Below, piece after piece: positions 1-11,215 of a DNA stretch of 64,000 nt. Source of the stretch: Sipunculus nudus (lineage: Eukaryota; Annelida; Sipuncula; Golfingiida; Sipunculidae); assembly GCA_026874595.1 (NCBI GenBank), contig CM049317.1:21464882-21528881 (forward strand), given 5' to 3'. Position numbers and translations under genes: made by a program. The notes below the pieces were generated by a model. It saw only the letters and a program-made list of their open reading frames with translations. It did no database searches and was not told where the DNA came from. Positions within the stretch are counted from its first letter, which is position 1. Every line of letters starts with the position of its first letter.

Positions 1-1519
1 CTGGTTATCGATTGTCATTCATAAGCAGTGGCAGATGATCGACAATTCTCTGCGACTGGTCGCCGATTGTAAGCCACATGCAGGGGCAGATGATTGTAAA
101 CTGTCTGCGATTGGTCACCAATTGTCAGTCACATGCAGAGCAGATGATCGCAAACTGTCTGTGACTGGTCACCGATTGTCAGGCACATGCAGCGGGAGAT
201 GATTACAAAGTGTCTCCAATTGGCACCAATTGACAGTCATATGCAGGGTCAGATGATCACAAACTCTATGACAGGTCGCCGATAATAAGTCATATGCAGG
301 GGCCAATGATCGCAAACCGTCTGCGGCTGGTCACCTATTGTCAGTTACGTGCAGGGGCAGATGATCGCTAACCGTCCGTGACTGGTCACCTATTGTCAGT
401 CAAATGCAAGGGCAGATGATCGCAAACTTTCACAGACTGGACATCGATTATCAGTCAAATGCAGGGGGAGATGATCGCAAACTGTCTGCGACTGGTCACC
501 GATTGTCAGTCAAATGCAAGGGCAGATGACAGCAAACTTTCTGTGACTGGTCAGCAATTGTCAGTCACATGCTGGGGCAGATGATTGCAAACTTTCTAGG
601 ACTAGTCATCGATTGTAAGTCAAATGCAGGGGAAGATGATCGCAAATTGTCTGTGACTGGTCACCGATTGTCAGTCACATGCAGGGGCAGATGATCGCAA
701 ACTGTCTGCGACTGGTCACCAATTGTTAGTCATACGCAGGGGCAGATGATTGAAAACTGTCTGCGACTGGTCATCAACTGTCAGTCACAAGCACCGTCAG
801 ATGAGCGCAAACTGTCTGCGATTGGTCACGAGTTGTCAGTGACATGCAAGGGCAAATGATCGCAAACTGTCTGCGACTAGTCACCGATTGTCAGTCATAC
901 GCAGGGACAAATGATTGCAAACTGTCTGCGACTGGTCACCAATTGTCAGTCACATGCTGGGTCAGATGATCGCAAACTGTCTCCGACTGGTCACCGATTG
1001 TCAGTTAATGCAGGGGCTGATGATCGGAAACTGTCTTCGACTGGTCACCAATTGTCAGTCATACGCAGGGGCAGATGATTGCAAACTGTCTGCGACTGGT
1101 CACCGATTGTCAGTCATAAGCGCGGGCAGATGATCGCAAACTTTCACGGACTGGTCATGGATTGTCAGACAAATGCAGGGGGAGACGATCGAAAACTGTC
1201 TGCGACTGGTCACCGATTGTCAGTCAAATGCAAGGGCAGATGATAGCAAACTTTCTGTGACTGGTCACCGATTGTCGGTCACATGCAGGGGCAGATGATG
1301 GCAAACTGTCTGCGACTGGTCACCGATTTTCAGTCACAAGCACCGTCAGATGAGCGCAAACTGTCTGCGATTGGTCACCAATTGTCAATCACATGCAGGG
1401 CAGATTATCGCAAACTGTCTGCGACTGGTTACCAATTGTCAGGCACATGCAGCAGGAGATGATTACAAAGTGTCTCTGATTGGCACCAATTGTCAGTCAC
1501 ATGCAGGGGCAGATGATCA
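1..1519. repeat. 55-bp minisatellite/satellite array with higher-order structure
   Basis: About 27 head-to-tail copies of a unit of about 55 bp fill the whole stretch; a typical core reads GCAGATGATCGCAAACTGTC followed by a CTGGTCACCGATTGTCAG block and an ATGCAGGG end. Variant units recur at multiples of the unit: a variant with GCACCGTCAGATGAGCG at about 791 returns at about 1340 (10 units), a variant with ACTTTCAC at about 425 returns at about 1139 (13 units), and a variant with GATTACAAAGTGTCTC at about 200 returns at about 1459. So blocks, not only single units, were duplicated. The array continues into the assembly gap, so its true length is unknown. Short open frames in it are by-products of the repeat. 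Confidence 0.95.
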
Positions 1520-2019
1520 NNNNNNNNNNNNNNNNNNNNNNNNNNNNNNNNNNNNNNNNNNNNNNNNNNNNNNNNNNNNNNNNNNNNNNNNNNNNNNNNN
1601 NNNNNNNNNNNNNNNNNNNNNNNNNNNNNNNNNNNNNNNNNNNNNNNNNNNNNNNNNNNNNNNNNNNNNNNNNNNNNNNNNNNNNNNNNNNNNNNNNNNN
1701 NNNNNNNNNNNNNNNNNNNNNNNNNNNNNNNNNNNNNNNNNNNNNNNNNNNNNNNNNNNNNNNNNNNNNNNNNNNNNNNNNNNNNNNNNNNNNNNNNNNN
1801 NNNNNNNNNNNNNNNNNNNNNNNNNNNNNNNNNNNNNNNNNNNNNNNNNNNNNNNNNNNNNNNNNNNNNNNNNNNNNNNNNNNNNNNNNNNNNNNNNNNN
1901 NNNNNNNNNNNNNNNNNNNNNNNNNNNNNNNNNNNNNNNNNNNNNNNNNNNNNNNNNNNNNNNNNNNNNNNNNNNNNNNNNNNNNNNNNNNNNNNNNNNN
2001 NNNNNNNNNNNNNNNNNNN
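1520..2019. other. Assembly gap (500 N)
   Basis: Exactly 500 unknown bases follow the minisatellite, probably a placeholder where the tandem array could not be assembled. Open frames drawn across it are not real. Confidence 0.99.
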
Positions 2020-3225
2020 ATGGCAACAAGCATTGCAGCATTCAGTCTTGACAAACCCAGCTTAGGCCACACCAGACACAGTCCAAGGATAGAGAACTCG
2101 CGTTAGAAATAGTTGACTGTAGAGAAAACGTTAACCCGCGTTCAGTTGACCTATCATTTAAGACATACTTAACACCAAAATGGTGGCCATTTTTTAATTA
2201 TTAGTTAGATTTTCATTAGGTTCTATTTTACCAATTCGAGAGTACTTTAAACTTTTTTTGGTTTTATTTTATCCCACTTTTTGTTTTACTGGTGAGTGTT
2301 TATCGTGAGATGGAGTATCTGAAAATCGAATTTTATTTTATTATGGTTTATACATATTTATTCAGTTTCAGTTTATTAAGTGGTCTGTCGTGCATGTGCG
2401 AGTGTTTAGTTACTGTGATAAGACATGTGGGAGAAAACGGAACAAACTGTTGTTAGTGGGTTGTTTTAGATGAAAAATAGAATTACTTGCAAAGATGTAT
2501 AATCCTAATCGAAAAAAAGAATACAATTTAATATAACATACAGTTTACAATCTATATAAGTGATGTTTAAATTTACACTTAATGTTTCATTTATTTAATT
2601 CAGTCGCGTCTTGTCGCCGAATTTTTTTAAGAATTTAGTTTAAAGACATTGAAACCGTACATGTAGGATGCCTTGGCCTGAAACGCATCCACTTTGCACC
2701 ATTTAACGATCCATTTCTGTTTGTATACAGGGACAACACCATCCGAGGCCTGAACAGCTCATGCCCTGAGGGCAGTTAGTTTGCCATTTATTGTAGCGCA
2801 CCCACTTCAATAAACTACTTGGGCCGAACAAATACGACCCCTTATAAAGAGGTATGAATGTTCAATAGTAAAATCGATGTTTCTGACGAAATGAATGTGG
2901 TTCCTGAGAACCGTAATGTGACGTACACGTGTCAACATAGCTGCAACAGACCTCCGTTATTTGTAGCATATATTAAATCCACTCTTTCCTCTGATAAATA
3001 ATATTTACACTCTTCGTACACTCTCCAAAATGAAAGTGATTTACTTACTATTAAGTAAGATGTTTTATTCAATGATGAATCATTTTGTATGGAAAGGAAA
3101 AATATAGTACAGATATAGTACACTGATAGGACAATACCACAAAGGTGGTATAAACTTTGTAGACTTAGCCAGCAGATTAAAAACTCAAAGAATAATTTTG
3201 ATTTAAAGGATGATTCCATATAATA
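2020..3225. other. Non-coding stretch with a weak terminal-exon-like segment
   Basis: This stretch is AT-rich and has no long open frame. At 2721-2730 there is a polypyrimidine-poor acceptor (TTTGTATACAG), followed by an open stretch in one frame (2732-2779) that ends in TAG, with AATAAA at 2809-2814. That is the layout of a last exon, but 15 codons is too little to name anything and the upstream exons would lie in or beyond the gap. I treat it as unproven. Confidence 0.25.
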
Positions 3226-4270
3226 ATGCTTATACATGGAGGCAGTACCAATGTTTATCTTGAGAAAATTCGTGGAGTTACCAATGTGTCTTCAAACTTT
3301 GAATACCATAGAATACCATCAAAGATACCAGGATTTTATAAACAATGTTTGGAAGATTGGACACAATTTGTCCCAAAGAACCAACGACAAAAATTGAGGG
3401 GAAACTGCAACTTCTCTGGAACAATGAGTGGTTTAAAGTGGATAAAAAGTCAATGTATTGCAAACATTTGGATTTATGTGGAATATGATTTGTAAAAGAC
3501 TTTGTATCAAAGGAAGGAAAAATGCTTAAATGGTATGAATTGATTAAAAATTATCAAAAAAATTAGAACAGGAGTCTATCTTATATGGAGATCCATATTA
3601 GCCGCAATACCATGTAACTGGCTAAAATGATTGCAAGACGAGGATATCGAATTTAATGAAGCTATATCAGAGGAGCATATTATAATTACAACTAGGGGTA
3701 TTACAAATATACAATCTTTGTCGTCTAAATATGTTTATGATATATTGGTGGAACAAAAATCAACTGCACCCTCATTATTTGCTTGGTTAAAAGATACAAC
3801 ACAGGATGATAATATCTGCTGGGAGAGTTACTCTGGAGCCATCCAAAAAATATCATTGGATAGGTACTCAAGGGAATTCTTATTTAAAATACTTCATATT
3901 GCTTCATAGAATTAGAGACCAAGGTACACATTTTAAATGAATTTTTTGTAACAAAAAATCTGTATTTTAGATATGTAGATTGGATGAAATCAAATGGAGT
4001 GATAATGCCACTATTAAGCTTGACACAGTATTATATGGAATGTTACCAATTAAGAATAACCTTTTATTAAATCAGGTGCTCCTTACATTTTAACTGTGCA
4101 TGTAAATCAAAGTAGAAAGGAATATAATCAGAACACAAGCAATATAATGCCAGATTTTTTAGGGAGATTGAAATATATAGAGAAAAATGAACATATTATA
4201 GCAAACAGAAATATAAGATTACTGCACATTTAGAAAAATGGGAAAATAAGGAAAAATTTATATATACAGT
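3226..4270 (+). mobile_element. Decayed LINE, L1/Tx1-like ORF2 C-terminal tail
   Basis: Two broken frames, 3226-3495 and 3631-3909, with a frameshift between them, read like the region after the reverse transcriptase domain of an L1/Tx1-type ORF2. Visible pieces are IPGFYKQCLEDW, then (shifted frame, about 3413) LLWNNEWFKVDKK, then WYELIKNY, then FLFKILH, the usual block before the C-terminal zinc-knuckle. The minus-strand fragment at 58650-59584 carries the equivalent blocks FNSNLKINGK and FQFKILHRIL. From 3905 to about 4270 further LINE-like peptide pieces appear with stops. The element is 5'-truncated and inactive. The class assignment rests on motif likeness only. Confidence 0.6.
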
Positions 4271-4720
4271 GGCATTGTAATTTTAGTATTGAAAGTAAAA
4301 GCAAGAGGGAAATGTATTCTGTTAAGACCACTAGGATATATGTATATACTGCATGTGCAAATTACAAGGATTGAAAATTTGAAGTATAGTTGGAATAATA
4401 TATATAATATGTGCTTTGTATAAATTGTATATATTGTATTTGATGTTATTGTGTACAATTATGTGTGAATGTGTATTGTGTGATTTTTCCGCGATAAAAG
4501 TAATTTAAAAAATGATGTTTTATTCAAGACTCTTCTCATCGCCTCTTGTATCTTGACAAAAATTAGGATTTTGTATTGATTTTTTTTTTGCATTTAAATT
4601 TTTAATCATCGGACTATAAATGATTTCTCGCTCATCACGCACATATTTAGTGGCGATCATGAGGGGTGTCCCGGGGTTCTGGATCCCTTTTGAAACGTCC
4701 TTGAGATTTAATCGAGTCCC
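4271..4720. other. No recognisable gene
   Basis: AT-rich sequence with TATA/TGTG-rich low complexity at 4380-4470, probably the 3' tail of the preceding LINE relic. I see nothing else. Confidence 0.5.
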
Positions 4721-4721
4721 A

Positions 4722-4907
4722 GGAGCGGATCCAGGATTTAAGAAAAGTGGGGTCCAAAGCAGGAGGACTAACAAAAAAACTTTAAAAAGGTCCCCTAGTC
4801 CAGAAATGGGGGGTCCAGGCCCCTTAAGTCTGAACCCCTAAAAAAGTTATAGCGACAAAAAAGGGGGAGTCCTCCCCCCCCCCCCCCCCCCCCCGGATCC
4901 GCTTCTG
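4722..4907. repeat. Short interspersed repeat bounded by GCGGATCC, with a poly-C tract
   Basis: The segment opens with GAGCGGATCCAGGATTTAAG and closes with CCCGGATCCGCTTCTG, so AGCGGATCC and GGATCCGCT form terminal inverted repeats. Inside are runs of GGTCC/GGGG on one side and a run of about 30 C at about 4866-4895. A related copy lies at 55733-55945 and a truncated start at about 51074-51110. It is non-coding; the open frame at 4620-4841 is incidental. Confidence 0.7.
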
Positions 4908-6155
4908 AGTCCAAAATGATTAGCTAAAAATACGTTAACTGACATTAATTCCAATATGCAAGTTTCGGTCTTTATCTTCGTTTACCAGGATTGGATCCAG
5001 TACTAGTGCCTCGTTTCGTCTTGACGAAAACATAGGCTAGATATTGAAAGAAGTCATCTTTCTCGAGGTCCATTTAGAGCCCGTAGTCTGTTTGCCACAC
5101 AAATGCGACTGGCTTGTGCAAAAAGACGGCTGACTTTAGTAGTAAGCCGAGTTTTTTGGCCCGACTCAGTTGATGAAATGTCGGCTGGCTTTAACTGCCC
5201 TGAAAGTCCATTCATTTGACGATGTTACAAAATACCCACTTTTTTTAACAAATTATATATCCATATTATGTCTGAAATATGGCATCCACTTTATATTAAA
5301 CTAGTTTGTGATTAAATATGCAATATGGTTTTTCCTGGTGGTCTCATAAACCAACACTTTCATACTCAAATAACTATACCGTTTCTTTTCAAGAAACAAA
5401 AAAATTACAGAATCTGAACATTAGTTTTGGGCATTTTAACTATATTTTTTGTTATTTTTTTCTCAATGCTTACCTAAACCCGGCTGGCGGCGGCTCGAAA
5501 TGGCTGCGGCGCTGAATTCTATAGGTCCATCATGATGAACAAAACACATGAGATTTGGCCAACAACATTTTCCCAGAGTAATGTGTAAAAAAAACCACAC
5601 ACACAATGTCGTCGTCGCCGTTGGCGTTTTCGTATACATAGATTAAGCCCCAGTCCTTGAGGTTCGAGTCTGACTGGAAAAGTGTATGTCTTTCGAAGAT
5701 AAATGTGATTTTTTTTTTTGCGTTTTATGAATAATAAAATATAAGGACAATAGCTTTACTTTGGTTGGCTGGTTGATGAATACATATATACATGTATAAG
5801 GTATGTGCATTTATATTTTTTTTCACATTAAAAATCACGCGACGAAATCACCCGGAATATGCGTAAATTATTTACACAAGACAATAGACTAATTATATAA
5901 ATCTACAGCCGCGGAAAATTAAACTAGCTTAAAGATACCCTAAATTGCAGAGAGTTTGTATTTACACAACGATCACAATATTTGTTATCATTTACGAACA
6001 ATAACTCTAACATATGACCCATTATCATGAAGTTTTTGTCTTATTCTCAACGCAAGTGCAAATATTGTGAACTAATTCTCATTTTATTTACATAAATTAT
6101 ACAAATACATTATGTCACGTACATCCAAAATAAATTATATATATATATATTTAAC
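4908..6155. other. No recognisable gene
   Basis: Unique-looking AT-rich sequence with only short incidental frames. A short (TA)n run lies at about 6137-6150. I cannot support any function here. Confidence 0.5.
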
Positions 6156-6159
6156 TCTG

Positions 6160-6221
6160 AAGAGAAACAACACTGTAAATTCATAACAGTTTGTTTCACG
6201 GGATGCGACCCGATCATCAGG
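6160..6221 (-). ncRNA. Hammerhead-ribozyme-like core (partial)
   Basis: On the minus strand CTGATGA (6220-6214) is followed by a 4-bp stem CGGG/CCCG with loop TCGCAT, then GAAAC (6197-6193). Next comes a stem of ACAA-ACTGT with ACAGT-G-TTGT (one bulged G) that closes near 6163. This is the order of the hammerhead core: CUGAUGA, stem II, GAAA, stem III. Weak points: the base after stem III gives GUU rather than the usual GUC, the pair closing stem II is U-U, and I cannot find a convincing stem I. Hammerheads are known in Penelope-like elements and retrozymes of molluscs, so this may be a remnant of one. Activity is not shown. Confidence 0.35.
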
Positions 6222-6755
6222 TCTAACCACATTCACCTGATGATGTCGTGTTATCGTCGTTATTTATACAAAGCAACCAGGTTTTGTCAGGCCCTTTGTC
6301 CTGTATTATCATGGTCAACAGAAGAAAGCGCGCGAGCAATGGCCCATAACTGGTCAAGTGACACGTATTGCCTGTTAAAAAGGACTAACAATTGAAAGGC
6401 TCAAAGGCCTGATTATTATCTCTTCAGGATATCCTGGCTGTTGCCACCTCCCAACAGAATAAAAAAAATTAAAAAAAAGTTTTAGCATTATCAGTCGGCG
6501 GACCTTCCATGAACTTCTGTAAGTTTTTTTTTTATTATGAGTAAACCACTGTGGATTTCTGTTAATTGCTGAACCGGACTTTCATTGTGAACTACCAGGA
6601 ACATGTTGTGATCATCGAATTAGTTTGGACTTCTCGTTTCCGCTTAAGTTAAATATTTAACTGAGTAACAGGACTTTCCAGAGACATGTTTTAGTTTTTA
6701 CTATGTGTTTATCGTATACTATTATCTGTTATTGTATATATATAATAGTATTAAT
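6222..6755. other. No gene; possible flank of the hammerhead-bearing element
   Basis: Just beside the core, ATCATCAGGT (6213-6222) and ACCTGATGAT (6235-6244) form a 10-bp inverted repeat, so the CTGATGA motif could pair in an alternative hairpin. The rest shows no coding signal. Confidence 0.4.
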
Positions 6756-7571
6756 TGTTACGGAACCTAATATAAACGGATCACGTATGCGCGATGAACA
6801 CAAATTTTGTAATGGAGATAAAATAAATCAGATTCTGTAACACTAGGCAGCGTGAAATGTCTAGGGGAATAAATAAAGAAGTCAGTGGTTTTTGTTAACA
6901 AATAACCATAATTTATTCTTAAAACAACCCTAACATTACAATACACTAAATCAATACAATTATACAATAAAACAGCGGTATAACAAAAAATCAATATAAT
7001 CACACAGTAAAATACACAAAGTGCACAGTACCTGGATACCACCACCGTCACAACGATAAGTTCTTTAAATGTACACTCTCGGAGAATGACAGTCCAGTGA
7101 AAAGCTCTTGTAACAATCCAGAAAGTAAAGTGAAGTCAAAATGCACAAAATCCAGGAGAAAGTCTGACCAAAACCTATAATTGCCGCACTCATCGGATAA
7201 GGTCCCAGAAACTGACACACGCTTCTGCGTCCACTGGAAATCTTCTCCCCTGCCCTCCCGGCTCCAAAACACAGCCCCTTTATATACTCTTCACCCCAAG
7301 CCGAGAATTTTCCACTTCTCGAACAGTCTGAAAAATCTTACACAACACAGTAAACACGCGTTACAGGAATCATCTAGAAGAACATCGCTGTGTGTGCATC
7401 TACATACCAGGGTCCACACGTGACTAACGACCAGGCGAGAAAGCCCAAGGCTAGCATGACAACGAGAGCCCAACCAGCACGGACCAAACCGCGAATGTAA
7501 CAAACGGCCCGGCGAGGGCGTCACAACACGAGTTACACCCGTGTCACACAATAAAAAGAGCACCTGTAACA
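6756..7571 (+). mobile_element. Probable solo LTR (about 816 bp) with TAAT target duplication
   Basis: The segment starts TGTTACGG and ends TGTAACA, giving TGTTAC/GTAACA inverted ends with the usual TG...CA. It is flanked on both sides by TAAT (6752-6755 and 7572-7575), a 4-bp target-site duplication. A TATA-like TTTATATA lies at about 7278-7285 and AATAAA at about 7549-7554, in the order expected of U3-R-U5 on the plus strand. No gag/pol sequence is visible next to it, so it looks like an LTR left by recombination. Family (Ty3/Gypsy or other) cannot be told from the LTR alone. The small frames inside are incidental. Confidence 0.6.
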
Positions 7572-10540
7572 TAATATAATACCATGTTTATGATTAATAG
7601 AGCACCTTTATGGCATATATAACGTGTTATTTGTATCTATGAGGATACGTGTCTGAACTTTTGGGTGACTGTCCGTCGAATCAGATTTGCGGCGTATATA
7701 AAGATGTTAAAAGAGCACTAGAGCTTTCTTTCTCAGCCTTTTCTCAATAAAAAATAGGTTATAAGTCATAGGAAACCTTTGGAACCGCATCGTACATAGG
7801 TCACCTATAAACTATATATTATAAAGATAGTATAAGAATTCGTTAAAATCTTTAGGGCTTTGCAAAGGGAATAAACCCAAGAATCTAAACTCTAAAGTCC
7901 TTATACTCCATACACACAGTGAGGGGTTATATGGTGAGCACTGAATGTTGGCCACGTTTCATTATATATGTTGATCATTAAATGTCGTAGGTGTGTCAGG
8001 TGGTATTTATATAGTCACCCTAGTTCTCCTGTACAATCTCTGCTGAAGTATTAATGCAATGATTAGTACAATACGGGCTACGGTACATTTGTATGATCAT
8101 GAGCTTATGTACATACTCATGCCTAAGTGTCCCCTTTTCTGGTCGTTCAGAGTTGCTGAATATATACTTTGTTATTGCACACTCCGCAAATCACTTCTAT
8201 TAGTCTTATTTCATGCTGTGGTTTTGCTGAGTTTATGCATACATCAAGAACGTAAATATAGGTCACGCAGGGTGTGTTAATAAAGTCTAAATGTAAACGC
8301 TGTGGGCGGGTGTAATGTATGTCATTCCTCTGGGCACGGTTCGAAAGGTAGTATCCATCTTTTCAAGAGGATTTATAAACTCTTCCAACATTGACTGATG
8401 CACCACAGTGCGCATTATTCTTACCTCCTAAATCTATCCTATACAATTATCTTGCTATAACTTGAAGATTTGGGTGTGGGCAAAAAATAATTGTTCCTCT
8501 CTAAACATTGCCGATACACGTCTCCTTTACACCAAACTCTCTCCGCAGATGGATTCTCGCGTGGCCGCTGTCTTTTGGAGTACTATCTTGTCGTGTCCCG
8601 GGCCTTAATCGAACTTTGACAGGTTAATTTTTCCCAATTTCTAAAATCTTCTCGGGGGGGGGGGGGGTTGCTCATCCTATGTGTCCCAGATCACATGTCC
8701 AAATTATGGCAATCCTTCTAGTAATTCAAATGCATGATTCTGCCAAACGTCATAATATCACGAAAAAAATATGTGTGTGCCCATGCGTGTGCTTTTGTCT
8801 CAATTTCAACCGGGCATATATGAATGGCAGGTCGTATACAAGATAGTGCCGGGACCCTCGAGTGATCCATATTGTATCCCCCCCCCCCCCCCCCACTAAA
8901 ATCGGATCCATACAAAAAGTTAATTTTGGTAAATTATGGCCTTTGAGCCACACCTCTAAAATTGTTATGGAAATCGATTCAATTATTTCGCGTAATTCGT
9001 CTAAGAAACAACGAACAAGCAGACACGGATGAATCAATTACCTCCTTGGTAAGGTACATTCACGTGACGTCACGGCTATTCCAAGTCAGGGAATAGTCTT
9101 TACCGTAAGGCCAAAGGTCGATTGTAGAGAGTGGGTAAGGTATAGTTACAAGTGACCCATGGGCCATGACGCTCAACTGGATTTGACGTACAGGTGACGC
9201 ATGTACAAATAATTGATGGGTGAAACATGTTTGATAAGGGATCTTAAACAAAGGAGAGAGAATGACTTCCAGAGTGCTAAAAATCATGCTTTTCTCCAGT
9301 TTGAAGTTTAAAAAATTTAAGCAAATGCAAAATAGGCTGATTTCTATTGTAATTTTTTCATATGTATAAGCATATGAGAAGCTAAAGAAAATGGCCCTCC
9401 TACTTGGTTATAGTAAAGTTCTAAATATATGATTGCAAAACTATTATTATGACAAGACTGTCATGAAGAAAAGAGTAAAAGTTTTGAGATACTGTGATGC
9501 ATATGAACAATTTACAGATAGACAGGCAAGTGGGCAGATTGGACTGATACCTTTATTTCACTTTCAGGGGAATAATGCATTCAATTTTATCTTAAACCCT
9601 ATTTATTGGCATATCCACTTTTACCATTAATAGTTTTTATCAGATTCATTTTTTTAATTTTACAAATTTTATTAATTTGTAATTTAAAAAATCTACAAAA
9701 CAAATTTATAAATAAAGTTAAAATATTAGAATTGTAAGTTCATCATTATTTATCCAGAGTTTAGCTCACTTCATGTCATATTATGCATACACATAAATTT
9801 ATTATTTTAAAATCACAAATGTTTAAACTGAATTTAAAAGTAAAAAGGGCCACAACATGGCATCTTTTATAACATTCCTTGAATCACAATTAAAATTTTG
9901 TGTACATTGGCGTTTTAAGTACATGCTTAATTTTATTCTCTGAAATAAAAGATTCAGTAAATTTGATAAAATAAAAACCCCTTTTCAAATAAAGTATACA
10001 CACTGTTGGTTGGATGAGGGACAAACAATATCATTATGCTAATTACTATCTCAGCTATAATTTATTACTGGAATTAATATTCAATTTCACACCTGGTGAA
10101 GTTTTTACTCTTCTGAAGTAAGGAATTCCTTATCTGATGAAAATCCACACTTCCACAACTAAATATGCACTTTAATCATTGTTACCCTGGAGTTAAACAA
10201 TACAAAATCTAAAATGTAGCAAGAGTCTAGAAAAAGAATGAATCAAATACAGCAAATTATAACATTCATCTAGTTTATGCATCATCCTAGGAGGGGGGGG
10301 GGGATGCAGAGCAGAGGGGAAGCATGTCAGTTGTGGCCAAGCTGAGCCAAGGCAACATGCCTGGAGTGGGTTACATAACACAGATGAAGGCTGTACTAGG
10401 CGAGCTTGATGAAAACAACACTTGACATGGTGTATGAAAAACTTGAATTAAAGCTACTTTATCAATCAATTCCTTTGAAATTTCAGATTTCAAAAGCTTA
10501 AATCCTTATGTATACATGCTGTGAAAATTGAATCAACAGT
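7572..10540. other. Long non-coding stretch with homopolymer tracts
   Basis: I see no supported gene. Runs of G at about 8655-8668 and 10290-10302, and of C at about 8877-8894, interrupt otherwise AT-rich sequence. Short open frames on both strands lack homology I can recognise or splice context. Confidence 0.5.
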
Positions 10541-11125
10541 GCTTACAGGTAAAAAACGTGCCGTGGCCAAAGTTGGACATAATTTAAGGTATCGATTTTT
10601 CATTCATGCTACTACCTTTTAAAATGCAAAATTCATATATAATTTTGGGTATACAACTGAATCTTGAATAATAAAGTTATATCCCTGAAAAAAAGTCTCT
10701 TGCTTCAGCGATTCTCATGTTAAGTGAGTAAATATAATTCCTGATTTTTTTTACAAGGTGCATTATGTTCGGGCCCATAACTTCAACAGTTATGCAATAC
10801 TGACCTAATTTTTGGTATGTACATAGGAAATGTATGGAAGAATATGCATTATAAATATGATCAAAACCAGATCAGTGGTTTTGATATTAGGCAGTCTTTT
10901 AATGGAAAACGGAGGTTTTTTATAAATATCTCGAAGGAACAAAGTCCTAGTGACCCAGTCTTCGGTATGGTAGGAGATTTTGGGGACATCTAACTGTATG
11001 TAAAATTTTTTATTCGTTTTTCCAACGGTTTCAAAACGTGCCCTGTTTACGGACGCACGGACGACGGACAAAGGACCATGACTATAGCTCAGATGACTTA
11101 TAGTCAGCTGAGCTAAAAATCCACC
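10541..11125 (+). mobile_element. Hairpin-tailed non-autonomous repeat, family ending GCTAAAAAT
   Basis: The right end has a GGACG-rich tract (about 11049-11070), then TAGCTCAG and CTGAGCTA, an 8-bp inverted repeat that folds into a terminal hairpin, then GCTAAAAATCC. The same right end (CATGACT..., GTCAGCTGAGCTAAAAATCC) closes the repeat at about 33600-33803, and both share CCCATAACTTC and TGACCTAATTT some 300 and 150 bp before it. The left edge is uncertain. The minus-strand open frame 10805-11212 falls in this repeat and is not a gene. Confidence 0.55.
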
Positions 11126-11167
11126 GGGGGTCGGTCGGTAATATGACTTTACCGGGTTAGTACACAT

Positions 11168-11215
11168 TAACAGTGGAACCTCTCCTAACGAGCACCTCTG
11201 TACTAACTGCACCTT
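11168..11215. repeat. Possible Tc1/pogo-like terminal sequence
   Basis: ACAGTGGAACCTCTCC at 11169-11184 resembles the terminal CAGTGGAACCTC-type ends of pogo/Tigger-like elements. A similar start ACAGTGGAACCTGTC occurs at 35713. I cannot see the matching opposite end here, so this may be a truncated copy. Confidence 0.3.

Noticed and set aside
915-1133. 72-residue open frame in the minisatellite
   Set aside because: The 55-bp unit is not a multiple of three, so the frame rotates through all three readings of one repeat; no coding signal beyond the repeat.
1-1519. CRISPR-like array
   Set aside because: The whole unit repeats with scattered changes; there are no constant repeats separated by unique spacers, and the host is a eukaryote.
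1350-2106. Long open frames spanning the N gap on both strands
   Set aside because: They exist only because N cannot be read as a stop.
10805-11212. 135-residue minus-strand open frame
   Set aside because: It lies across a mobile repeat's right end including the GGAC tract and terminal hairpin; no domain recognised.
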